A stretch of DNA of 5,239 nt from Mycobacterium sp. (GTDB lineage: Bacteria; Actinomycetota; Actinomycetes; Mycobacteriales; Mycobacteriaceae): positions 1 to 5,239 of the forward strand of contig JAQSXQ010000192.1 in assembly GCA_029256565.1 (NCBI GenBank), in the 5' to 3' direction. Made by a program: the position numbers and the translations under genes. Within the stretch, counting starts at the first letter, position 1. Each line of letters starts with the position of its first letter. The notes under the pieces are model-generated. The model made no database searches and was not told the origin of the DNA. It worked only from the letters and a program-made list of their open reading frames with translations. Positions 1 through 4,885 of this stretch are shown here, one piece after another.

Positions 1-291
1 GTGCACGTCGAGGCCGTCGATCTCGGTCACGAACTGGTCGAAGCGGTTGAGCGCGGTTTCGCGTGCCCGCCAGTCGTATTCGTTGGCCCAGTAGGCGGCC
101 AGCTCCTGGGTGTAGGCCAGGGGGATGCCCTGGTTCCAGTCGAGTTGGTCCCCGGATCCCACGGCCTCGGGTTCGGGCCACCGCGTGTGGGTCAGCCGCT
201 GGCGCAGATCGGCGAGCACGTCGTCGGGTACGTCGATGCGGAACGGGGTGACGCGGTCGGGGTTGTTGGGGCCGTCAGTGTCGGGTGCCAT
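1..291 (-). CDS. Epoxide hydrolase, N-terminal fragment (cut by left window edge)
   Basis: The minus strand reads 97 in-frame codons from an ATG at 291 to the window edge with no stop. The product starts MAPDTDGPNNPDRVTPFRID and continues with VPDDVLADLRQRLTHTRWPE, a DWNQG-type segment, YWANEYDWRARE, LNRFDQF and IDGLDVH. This is the pattern of the epoxide hydrolase N-terminal domain (EHN), which precedes the alpha/beta-hydrolase core in microsomal/juvenile-hormone-type epoxide hydrolases. These enzymes hydrolyse epoxides to vicinal diols through an Asp nucleophile. The nucleophile, the oxyanion tyrosines and the His/acid pair would lie beyond the edge and cannot be checked. The start codon lies inside the end of the cyclase gene (17-nt overlap), which suggests co-transcription and translational coupling. 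An in-frame ATG at 300 would add three residues (MWC); neither start has a strong Shine-Dalgarno. The family call is sure; the substrate is unknown. Confidence 0.88.
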   Translation of the reverse strand, partial: MAPDTDGPNNPDRVTPFRIDVPDDVLADLRQRLTHTRWPEPEAVGSGDQLDWNQGIPLAYTQELAAYWANEYDWRARETALNRFDQFVTEIDGLDVH

Positions 292-1810
292 GCACCACAT
301 TGTGGTCGCGTGGCACCGAGATGCGGGTGGGTTCCGATCGGCCGCGCAGCAGGACGGGGTCGCGGGAGTCCCAGTGGGATCGTTCGTCGGCGTCGGCGCG
401 GTCCAGCGCGGCACCCGAGGCCAACGTCCGGCTGACGATCTGCTTGGCGGCGTCGGCCAGTCGTGCGGCTTCGTTCACCGGGTCGCCGATCACCGTGTAC
501 TCGTAGCGGTTCTCGGCGCCGATGTTGCCCGCGAACACCGGGCCTGCCGACACCCCGATGCCGAAGTCGACGACCGGCAGCGTGCGCAACTGCTCGGCAA
601 GGGCGCGGGCGGTGTGCAACGCCGCCGTGGCCGCACCGTCGGTGGCCACCGGCGCGCCGAACACCGCGAGTGCGGCGTCGCCCTGGAACTTGTTGATGAG
701 GCCGCCGCGTTCGTCGACGGCTGCGACGACGATGCGGAAGAAGTCGTTGAGCACGTCGGCGACTTCGCGTGGGGAGCGGTGCGCCGGCAATTGGGTGGAG
801 CCGGCCAGGTCGATGAACAGCACGGCGACGTCGCGTACTTCACCGGGTGCGGCGCCGTCGGATTCGGCGAGCCGGGCGACGTCGGAACCGACGTGGCGGC
901 CGAACAGGTCGCGGAGCCGGTCGCGTTCGAGCAGACCAGCGACCATGCGGTTGAAGCCGTTCTGCAGCCGCCCGATCTCGGACTGCTCGTAGACGTCGAC
1001 GGTGCGGCCGATGTCACCGCGCTCGACCTCGGCCATCGCCGCGACGACGTCGTTGAGCGGATCGGAGATCGAGCGCGACACCAGGATCAGCGACCGCACC
1101 CCGAGACCCACCGACACCGCCGACAGCACGACGACGGGAATCACGAGCGACGCGCTGCGGGGGATGAACCAGCCCTGGGAGTGGAACACCACCAGCAGCG
1201 CGATCGCGAGACTCGGGAGCGCAGAGGTCACCAGCCACATCAGGACCAGCCGGGCCACGACGCCAGGCGCGGTCGCGCGGCTGACGAAGTCCTTGCTCGC
1301 CGCCGCGACGATCGGTCGGACGACGCGCAGCGTGAACAGCAGTCCGGAGCTGACGCTCGAGGTCGCCCCGAACAGCATCGCCATGACCAGCAGCACCGTC
1401 GGTCCCAGGCCGGCATCGACGTTGCTCGCCACCAGTACGAGCGTGCAGACCACCCAGATGCCCAGGAGGATCCCGGTCTGGCGGCGCACCAGGTTGATGG
1501 CGTGCTTGCGTTGCGCGGCATCGGGTTCGACACCAGCGGGGTACCAGCGCAGTGATTGCGCGATGCTCCAGTAACCGCCGAGGGCGGTGCCAAGGACTCC
1601 GAAGGCGATGAGCGCCACGGGCACGGCGAGCCGGGGTGGCGTCAGTGCGGTGTTCGCGCCGAAGGACTGGCCGCCGAGGGAGATGGCGACGGCAGCGACC
1701 TCGACGGCCGTGATCAGTTGGGCATAGGTCAGGCCGAGGACGTAGCGCGTTCCGATGCTCCACGCGGTGCGCGGGGCCCTGCGCTGAGCGTTCGGCATCC
1801 TTGGCGGCAT
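275..1810 (-). CDS. Membrane class III adenylate cyclase with six TM segments, HAMP and cyclase domain
   Basis: About 511 aa from ATG 1810. Converts ATP to cAMP at the inner face of the membrane. Hydrophobic segments lie near residues 23-45, 61-80, 112-130, 137-160, 184-209 and 221-245. A HAMP linker follows (about 244-296, starting SISDPLNDVVAAMAEVERGD), then the catalytic domain (about 325-500). Visible catalytic residues are metal aspartates D334 (FIDLAGST) and D378 (KFQGDAALAVFGAP), adenine-binding K374, and N446 and R450 in VNEAAR. The second purine-selecting position, usually Asp, is T439 (EYTVIGDPVNEAAR), the hallmark of class IIIb cyclases. Architecture matches mycobacterial Rv1318c/Rv1319c/Rv1320c/Rv3645. 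Start choice: the frame stays open to an ATG at 1969, but ATG 1810 has AGGA five bases upstream and the extra N-terminus is Pro/Gly/Arg-rich; ATG 1798 is an alternative. No residue looks degenerate, so it should be active. The input signal cannot be read from sequence. Confidence 0.93.
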   Translation of the reverse strand: MPPRMPNAQRRAPRTAWSIGTRYVLGLTYAQLITAVEVAAVAISLGGQSFGANTALTPPRLAVPVALIAFGVLGTALGGYWSIAQSLRWYPAGVEPDAAQRKHAINLVRRQTGILLGIWVVCTLVLVASNVDAGLGPTVLLVMAMLFGATSSVSSGLLFTLRVVRPIVAAASKDFVSRATAPGVVARLVLMWLVTSALPSLAIALLVVFHSQGWFIPRSASLVIPVVVLSAVSVGLGVRSLILVSRSISDPLNDVVAAMAEVERGDIGRTVDVYEQSEIGRLQNGFNRMVAGLLERDRLRDLFGRHVGSDVARLAESDGAAPGEVRDVAVLFIDLAGSTQLPAHRSPREVADVLNDFFRIVVAAVDERGGLINKFQGDAALAVFGAPVATDGAATAALHTARALAEQLRTLPVVDFGIGVSAGPVFAGNIGAENRYEYTVIGDPVNEAARLADAAKQIVSRTLASGAALDRADADERSHWDSRDPVLLRGRSEPTRISVPRDHNVVHGTRH

Positions 1811-1905
1811 TCCTGTCCTGGGCCGGATCGGCGGGTTCGGCTGTGGTGGTAACGCTCCCACAGTCGCGCCGACTGCGGCGTTCGTTTGCCGGCCGGGGGC
1901 ACCGG

Positions 1906-1934
1906 TTGGCCGAGGCCCGCTCGCAGTGTACATT
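1906..1934 (+). promoter_or_regulatory. Candidate sigma-A-type promoter of the acyl-CoA dehydrogenase gene
   Basis: TTGGCC (1906-1911) and TACATT (1929-1934) are separated by exactly 17 bp, a good match to TTGACA-N17-TANNNT. Transcription would begin near 1940-1942, leaving an untranslated leader of about 80 nt before ATG 2021. The predicted start point falls inside the GTTCA-C-TGAAC palindrome. Inferred from sequence only. Confidence 0.45.
1925..1930 (-). promoter_or_regulatory. Possible -10 element for the cyclase gene
   Basis: On the minus strand TACACT fits the TANNNT form of actinobacterial -10 elements. It overlaps the plus-strand TACATT of the divergent dehydrogenase promoter within TGTACA. 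No convincing -35 lies 17 bp upstream. The transcript would have a leader of about 105-110 nt before ATG 1810. Weak call. Confidence 0.22.
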
Positions 1935-1935
1935 C

Positions 1936-1946
1936 GTTCACTGAAC
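1936..1946. promoter_or_regulatory. Candidate operator GTTCA-C-TGAAC at the dehydrogenase transcription start
   Basis: A perfect 5-bp inverted repeat around one central base sits just downstream of the TACATT box and over the predicted +1. This is a typical position for a repressor site. Many mycobacterial fadE-type genes are controlled by TetR-family repressors, so one of these is the likeliest binder, but the site is short and the regulator is not in the window. Confidence 0.3.
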
Positions 1947-2020
1947 CGCGACGCGGTTGCCCGTTCCATCGCGCCGCTACCGGCCGCATGGCCGTCGGAT
2001 CATCGAAAGGACCTGTCGCC

Positions 2021-3232
2021 ATGACGTTCTCCCTGGAGCTTCCCGAAGACGTCGTCGACGTCCGGGACTGGGTTCACGACTTCGCTGCACAGATCGTCCG
2101 GCCTGCGGCTGCAGAGTGGGACGAGCGCGAGGAGACGCCGTGGCCGATCATCCAGGAGGCGGCGAAGGTCGGTCTCTACTCGATGGACCTCTTCGCGACC
2201 CAGGCCGCGGAGCCCAGTGGCCTCGGCATGCTGACCGTCTTCGAGGAGATGTTCTGGGGTGACGCAGGAATCGGGCTCTCGATCCTCGGCACCGGTCTGG
2301 CGGCGGCGTCGCTCGCGGCCACCGGTACGGCGGAGCAACTCGGCGAGTGGCTACCCCAGATGTTCGGCACGGTCGACGAACCGCTGCTGGGTTCGTTCTG
2401 CGCCTCGGAGCCGGGCGCGGGATCGGACGTCTCGGCCATCATCACGCGGGCCCGCTACGACCAGGCGACCGACGAATGGGTCATCAACGGCACCAAGACG
2501 TGGGCGACCAACGGCGGGATCGCCAACGTGCACATCGTGGTGGCATCGGTGGAGCCGGACCTGGGTTCGCGCGGCCAGGCGACGTTCATCATCCCGCCCG
2601 GCACCAAGGGCTTCAGCCAGGGCCAGAAGTTCAAGAAGCACGGCATCCGCGCCTCGCACACCGCCGAGGTGGTGCTCGACGACGTGCGGCTCCCGGGCCG
2701 GCTGATCATCGGCGGCAAGGACAAGTTCGACGAGCGCATCGCCCGCTCCCGCGAGGGCAAGCGGTCGGCGGGCCAGGCGGCGATGAAGACGTTCGAGCGC
2801 ACCCGGCCCACGGTCGGCGCGATGGCGCTCGGCGTCGCGCGCGCGGCCTACGAGTACGCCCTCGAATACGCCCAGCAGCGCGAGCAATTCGGTCGCAAGA
2901 TCGGTGACTTCCAGGCGATCGCGTTCAAGCTCGCCGACATGAAGGCCCGCATCGACAGTGCCCGGCTCCTGGTGTGGCGGGCGGGCTGGATGGCGCGCAA
3001 CGACCTGCCGTTCACCAACGCCGAGGGTTCGATGGCCAAGCTGATCGCCAGCGAGACGGCCGTGTACGTCACCGACGAGGCGATTCAGATCCTCGGAGGC
3101 AACGGCTACACGCGCGACTACCCGGTCGAGCGCATGCACCGCGACGCCAAGATCTTCACGATCTTCGAGGGCACCAGCGAGATTCAGCGTCTGGTGATGG
3201 CCCGCGCGATCACCGGCCTCCCCCTGAAGTAG
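2021..3232 (+). CDS. Acyl-CoA dehydrogenase (FadE-type flavoprotein)
   Basis: 403 aa, the usual length. FAD-dependent alpha,beta-dehydrogenation of an acyl-CoA thioester in the cytoplasm, passing electrons to ETF. Visible features: N-terminal helical domain (about 1-125); family signature 1 ASEPGAGSDVSA (128-139) and WVINGTKTWATNG (153-165) of the beta domain; C-terminal helical domain with REQFGRKIGDFQAIAFKLAD (287-306); signature 2 DEAIQILGGNGYTRDYP (352-368); and IFEGTSEIQR (381-390), whose E383 aligns with the catalytic base of medium-chain dehydrogenases. Residues about 233-262 form a charged linker some 15 residues longer than in medium-chain enzymes. Start choice: ATG 2021 has AAAGGA at 2006-2011 and begins at the normal family N-terminus; in-frame ATGs at 1886 and 1988 lack this, and 1886 is upstream of the predicted promoter. 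Substrate chain length or branching cannot be told. It stands alone between a divergent cyclase and a convergent allB. Confidence 0.95.
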   Translation: MTFSLELPEDVVDVRDWVHDFAAQIVRPAAAEWDEREETPWPIIQEAAKVGLYSMDLFATQAAEPSGLGMLTVFEEMFWGDAGIGLSILGTGLAAASLAATGTAEQLGEWLPQMFGTVDEPLLGSFCASEPGAGSDVSAIITRARYDQATDEWVINGTKTWATNGGIANVHIVVASVEPDLGSRGQATFIIPPGTKGFSQGQKFKKHGIRASHTAEVVLDDVRLPGRLIIGGKDKFDERIARSREGKRSAGQAAMKTFERTRPTVGAMALGVARAAYEYALEYAQQREQFGRKIGDFQAIAFKLADMKARIDSARLLVWRAGWMARNDLPFTNAEGSMAKLIASETAVYVTDEAIQILGGNGYTRDYPVERMHRDAKIFTIFEGTSEIQRLVMARAITGLPLK

Positions 3233-3240
3233 CCGCGGGC

Positions 3241-3293
3241 GCGATTCGTGGAACATTTCCCGCGCTCACCGCAGGAAATACTCCACGAATCGC
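3241..3293. terminator. Long hairpin between convergent genes, probable bidirectional terminator
   Basis: A 53-nt inverted repeat fills the 73-bp gap between the two convergent stop codons. Outer arms GCGATTCGTGGA (3241-3252) and TCCACGAATCGC (3282-3293) pair perfectly. After a 2-nt AC/AC mismatch, ATTTCC (3255-3260) pairs with GGAAAT (3274-3279). After one C/A mismatch, GCG (3262-3264) pairs with CGC (3270-3272) around a 5-nt loop, CTCAC. That makes 21 base pairs in a 24-position stem. No T-run follows on either strand, as is common for mycobacterial terminators. Symmetry lets it serve both the dehydrogenase and allB transcripts. It also contains CGTGGAA words like those of the upstream allB operators, so a protein-binding role is a lesser alternative. 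Confidence 0.65.
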
Positions 3294-3305
3294 AGGCTCG
3301 TGGCG

Positions 3306-4664
3306 CTATACCCCGCCGCGGCGCAGCATCCGGCCCTGCGGGGTCTCGAAGTCGATCTTCTTGCCGCGCAACCAGGTACTCGTCACGACACCGGCGAGTG
3401 CGCGCCCGTCGTACGGGCTGATCGGGTTCTTGTGGTGCAGCTTGTGCACGTCGACGACCTGGGCGGACTCGGGTTCGAAGATCGCGAAGTCGGCGTCGTA
3501 GCCCAGCGCGATCTTGCCCTTGTTGTTCAATCCGGCGAGCGCGGCGGGCTTGGCCGCCATCCACTCGATCACCTGCGTCAGTTTCACACCGCGGCGCTTG
3601 GCCTCGGTCCAGATCAGCGACAGGCCGAGCTGCAGCGACGCGACGCCGCCCCATGCCACGCCGAAGTCGCCGTTCTCGACGTCCTTCAGGTCGACCGTCG
3701 AGGGGGAGTGGTCCGAGACGATGCAGTCGATGGTGCCGTCGAGCAGTCCCTGCCACAGCAGCTCGCGATTCGACGCCTCGCGGATCGGCGGGCAGCACTT
3801 GAATGCCGTTGCGCCGTTGGGGATCTCCTCGGCGAGCAGCGTCAAGTAGTGCGGGCAGGTCTCGACGGTGATCTTGACGCCGTCGCGCTTCGCGGTCGCG
3901 AGCATGGGCAGAGCGTCCGACGACGACAGGTGCAGGATGTGCGCACGGACGCCGGTCCATCGAGCGCGTTCGATGACCTCGGCGATCGCCACGTTCTCGG
4001 CGCCGCGTGGTCGCGACGCGAGGAAGCGCTCGTACCGGTCGCCCTCGGCAGACGGTGCTCGGTCGATGGCGCGGGAGTCCTCGGCGTGCACGATCATCAT
4101 GGAGTCGAAGCCGGCCAGTACGGCCATGTCCTTCTCCATCTCTTCGGCGTCGAGATGTGGGAACTCGTCGACGCCGGAGTGCAGCAGGAAGCACTTGAAG
4201 CCGAAGACGCCATCGTCGTGCAGGCCGCGCAGATCGCCGGTGTTGCCGGGGATGGCGCCGCCCCAGAAGCCGACGTCGATGTGCGTCTTGCCCGATGCAG
4301 CCGCGCGCTTGGCGTTGAGCGCATCCACGTTGACCGTCGGCGGAATCGAGTTGAGCGGCATGTCGATCAGCGTGGTCACGCCGCCCGCCGCCGCTGCGCG
4401 GGTAGCGGAGTCGAAACCCTCCCACTCGGTGCGACCCGGCTCGTTGACGTGCACGTGGGTATCGACCAGGCCGGGGATCATCACCTGCTCGTCGGTGAGT
4501 TCGACGACCTCCGTGCCGGTGAGACCGCTTCCGAGCGGCTCTATCGCGACGATGCGACCGTCGCGGATGCCGATCTCGCGGGCGACGATTCCCGCCGTCG
4601 TCAGCATGCGTTCGCCGCGGACCACCAGGTCGAAACCGGATTGGTCGGGGGTGTCGGCGGTCAT
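3306..4664 (-). CDS. allB: Allantoinase
   Basis: 452 aa, the same length as characterised bacterial AllB. Hydrolyses the hydantoin ring of allantoin to allantoate in the cytoplasm, the entry step of ureide nitrogen use. It is a binuclear-metal amidohydrolase: HxH pair H70/H72 in LVDTHVHVNEPGRTEWEGF, metal-bridging Lys candidate K157 (FGFKCFL), H193 (IVHAED), H245 (ILHLSSSD) and catalytic Asp D318 (IVSDHSP). The NEPGRTEWEGF and DMPLNSIPPT stretches separate it from dihydropyrimidinases, hydantoinases and dihydroorotases. The N-terminal beta strands and the C-terminal return strand (GYDADFAIFEPE, TWLRGKKI) complete the usual composite fold. ATG 4664 is supported by GGAGAG (minus strand of 4671-4676) six bases upstream. 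Divergent from the NCS1 permease gene, with which it shares a regulatory region. All key residues are present, so it should be active. Confidence 0.96.
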   Translation of the reverse strand: MTADTPDQSGFDLVVRGERMLTTAGIVAREIGIRDGRIVAIEPLGSGLTGTEVVELTDEQVMIPGLVDTHVHVNEPGRTEWEGFDSATRAAAAGGVTTLIDMPLNSIPPTVNVDALNAKRAAASGKTHIDVGFWGGAIPGNTGDLRGLHDDGVFGFKCFLLHSGVDEFPHLDAEEMEKDMAVLAGFDSMMIVHAEDSRAIDRAPSAEGDRYERFLASRPRGAENVAIAEVIERARWTGVRAHILHLSSSDALPMLATAKRDGVKITVETCPHYLTLLAEEIPNGATAFKCCPPIREASNRELLWQGLLDGTIDCIVSDHSPSTVDLKDVENGDFGVAWGGVASLQLGLSLIWTEAKRRGVKLTQVIEWMAAKPAALAGLNNKGKIALGYDADFAIFEPESAQVVDVHKLHHKNPISPYDGRALAGVVTSTWLRGKKIDFETPQGRMLRRGGV

Positions 4665-4717
4665 CGGCAGCTCTCCGTTGCTACGAGTAATTCCTCATCG
4701 TGGAAATGAAACTCCAT
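4661..4717 (-). CDS. Possible 18-codon leader ORF coupled to allB
   Basis: On the minus strand an ATG at 4717 opens a short frame encoding MEFHFHDEELLVATESCR. Its TGA (4663-4661) overlaps the allB ATG (4664-4662) as ATGA, the classic geometry of translational coupling. The frame differs from that of allB. The predicted allB transcription start (about 4717-4720) falls at or just before this ATG, so it could be read as a leaderless or nearly leaderless message, which mycobacteria do readily. Against it: 18 sense codons can arise by chance in GC-rich DNA, the segment coincides with the proposed operator, and allB has its own good Shine-Dalgarno. A peptide-based regulatory role is speculation. 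Confidence 0.28.
   Translation of the reverse strand: MEFHFHDEELLVATESCR
4690..4716 (-). promoter_or_regulatory. Composite operator copy A, allB side
   Basis: Read on the minus strand from 4716, the blocks are TGGAG, TTTCAT, TTCCAC, GATGA and GGAAT. Copy B on the permease side has the same blocks in the same order and spacing, with 19 of 27 positions identical. The core read on the plus strand, TTCCTCATCGTGGAA (4691-4705), matches TTCCACACCGTGGAA (4821-4835) at 13 of 15. The site lies immediately downstream of the predicted allB promoter and 25 nt before the allB start codon. A bound protein would block initiation or early elongation. Confidence 0.55.
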
Positions 4718-4726
4718 TCCTGGGCG

Positions 4727-4755
4727 ACTCTAGATGTGAGCGTCGACACAGTCAA
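4727..4755 (-). promoter_or_regulatory. Candidate sigma-A-type promoter of allB
   Basis: On the minus strand TTGACT (4755-4750) and TAGAGT (4732-4727) are 17 bp apart, matching five of six bases of TTGACA and the TANNNT -10 form. The start point would be near 4717-4720, at the edge of operator copy A and about 55 nt before the allB ATG. Confidence 0.5.
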
Positions 4756-4768
4756 TCGTGCCAAAGCC

Positions 4769-4799
4769 TTGACACACGCTGTCGCGATACGACTTACTT
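4769..4799 (+). promoter_or_regulatory. Candidate promoter of the NCS1 permease gene
   Basis: A perfect TTGACA lies at 4769-4774, back-to-back with the allB -35 (13 bp between them). The -10 is weak: TTACTT (4794-4799) at 19-bp spacing is the best I see, so an activator or a suboptimal promoter is possible. Transcription would begin near 4806, directly in front of operator copy B. Confidence 0.35.
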
Positions 4800-4808
4800 G
4801 TCGCATCC

Positions 4809-4836
4809 GTGGAATATTACTTCCACACCGTGGAAT
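4809..4836 (+). promoter_or_regulatory. Composite operator copy B, permease side
   Basis: GTGGAA (4809-4814), TTCCAC (4821-4826) and GTGGAA (4830-4835) form two nested inverted repeats with spacers of 6 and 3 bp that share the middle half-site. The outer two are direct repeats of CCGTGGAATRT set 21 bp apart, two helical turns, so they face the same side of the DNA. The site lies between the predicted promoter and the permease ATG at 4886. The TGGAA/TTCCA half-sites resemble those of IclR-family regulators, the family of the allantoin repressor AllR; the binder is inferred. Confidence 0.55.
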
Positions 4837-4885
4837 GTTTGCGACGGCGCTGAGCGTCGGCGCTCCGACCGTGACAGGCGTATCC

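Noticed and set aside
125..1555. Long plus-strand open frame opposite the cyclase gene (476 codons)
   Set aside because: A mirror frame caused by high G/C at codon third positions; the translation has no recognisable domain, while the minus strand encodes a complete cyclase.
1841..1863. CTGTGG...CCACAG inverted repeat in the cyclase leader as an operator or hairpin
   Set aside because: Only 6-bp arms with an 11-nt loop, no second copy, and not at a predicted promoter; expected by chance in GC-rich DNA.
1925..1942. AGTG-N10-CACT inverted repeat upstream of the adenylate cyclase as a cAMP-receptor (CRP) site
   Set aside because: CRP sites have GTG-N8-CAC spacing; here the gap is 10 and the inner A/T bases of TGTGA/TCACA are absent.
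1811..1969. N-terminal extension of the cyclase to ATG 1969
   Set aside because: The extra 53 residues are low-complexity Pro/Gly/Arg, have no good ribosome binding site, and would reach into the divergent promoter region.
1886..2020. N-terminal extension of the acyl-CoA dehydrogenase to ATG 1886
   Set aside because: It runs through the predicted promoter and palindrome, and the family N-terminus begins at the ATG with a clear Shine-Dalgarno at 2021.
3306..4664. Dihydropyrimidinase or hydantoinase as the identity of the amidohydrolase
   Set aside because: The NEPGRTEWEGF and PLNSIPPT segments are allantoinase-type, and a ureide/NCS1 permease gene is adjacent.
3300..4709. Long plus-strand open frame antisense to allB (469 codons)
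   Set aside because: Same GC-driven shadow effect; the minus strand encodes a full allantoinase with all metal ligands.
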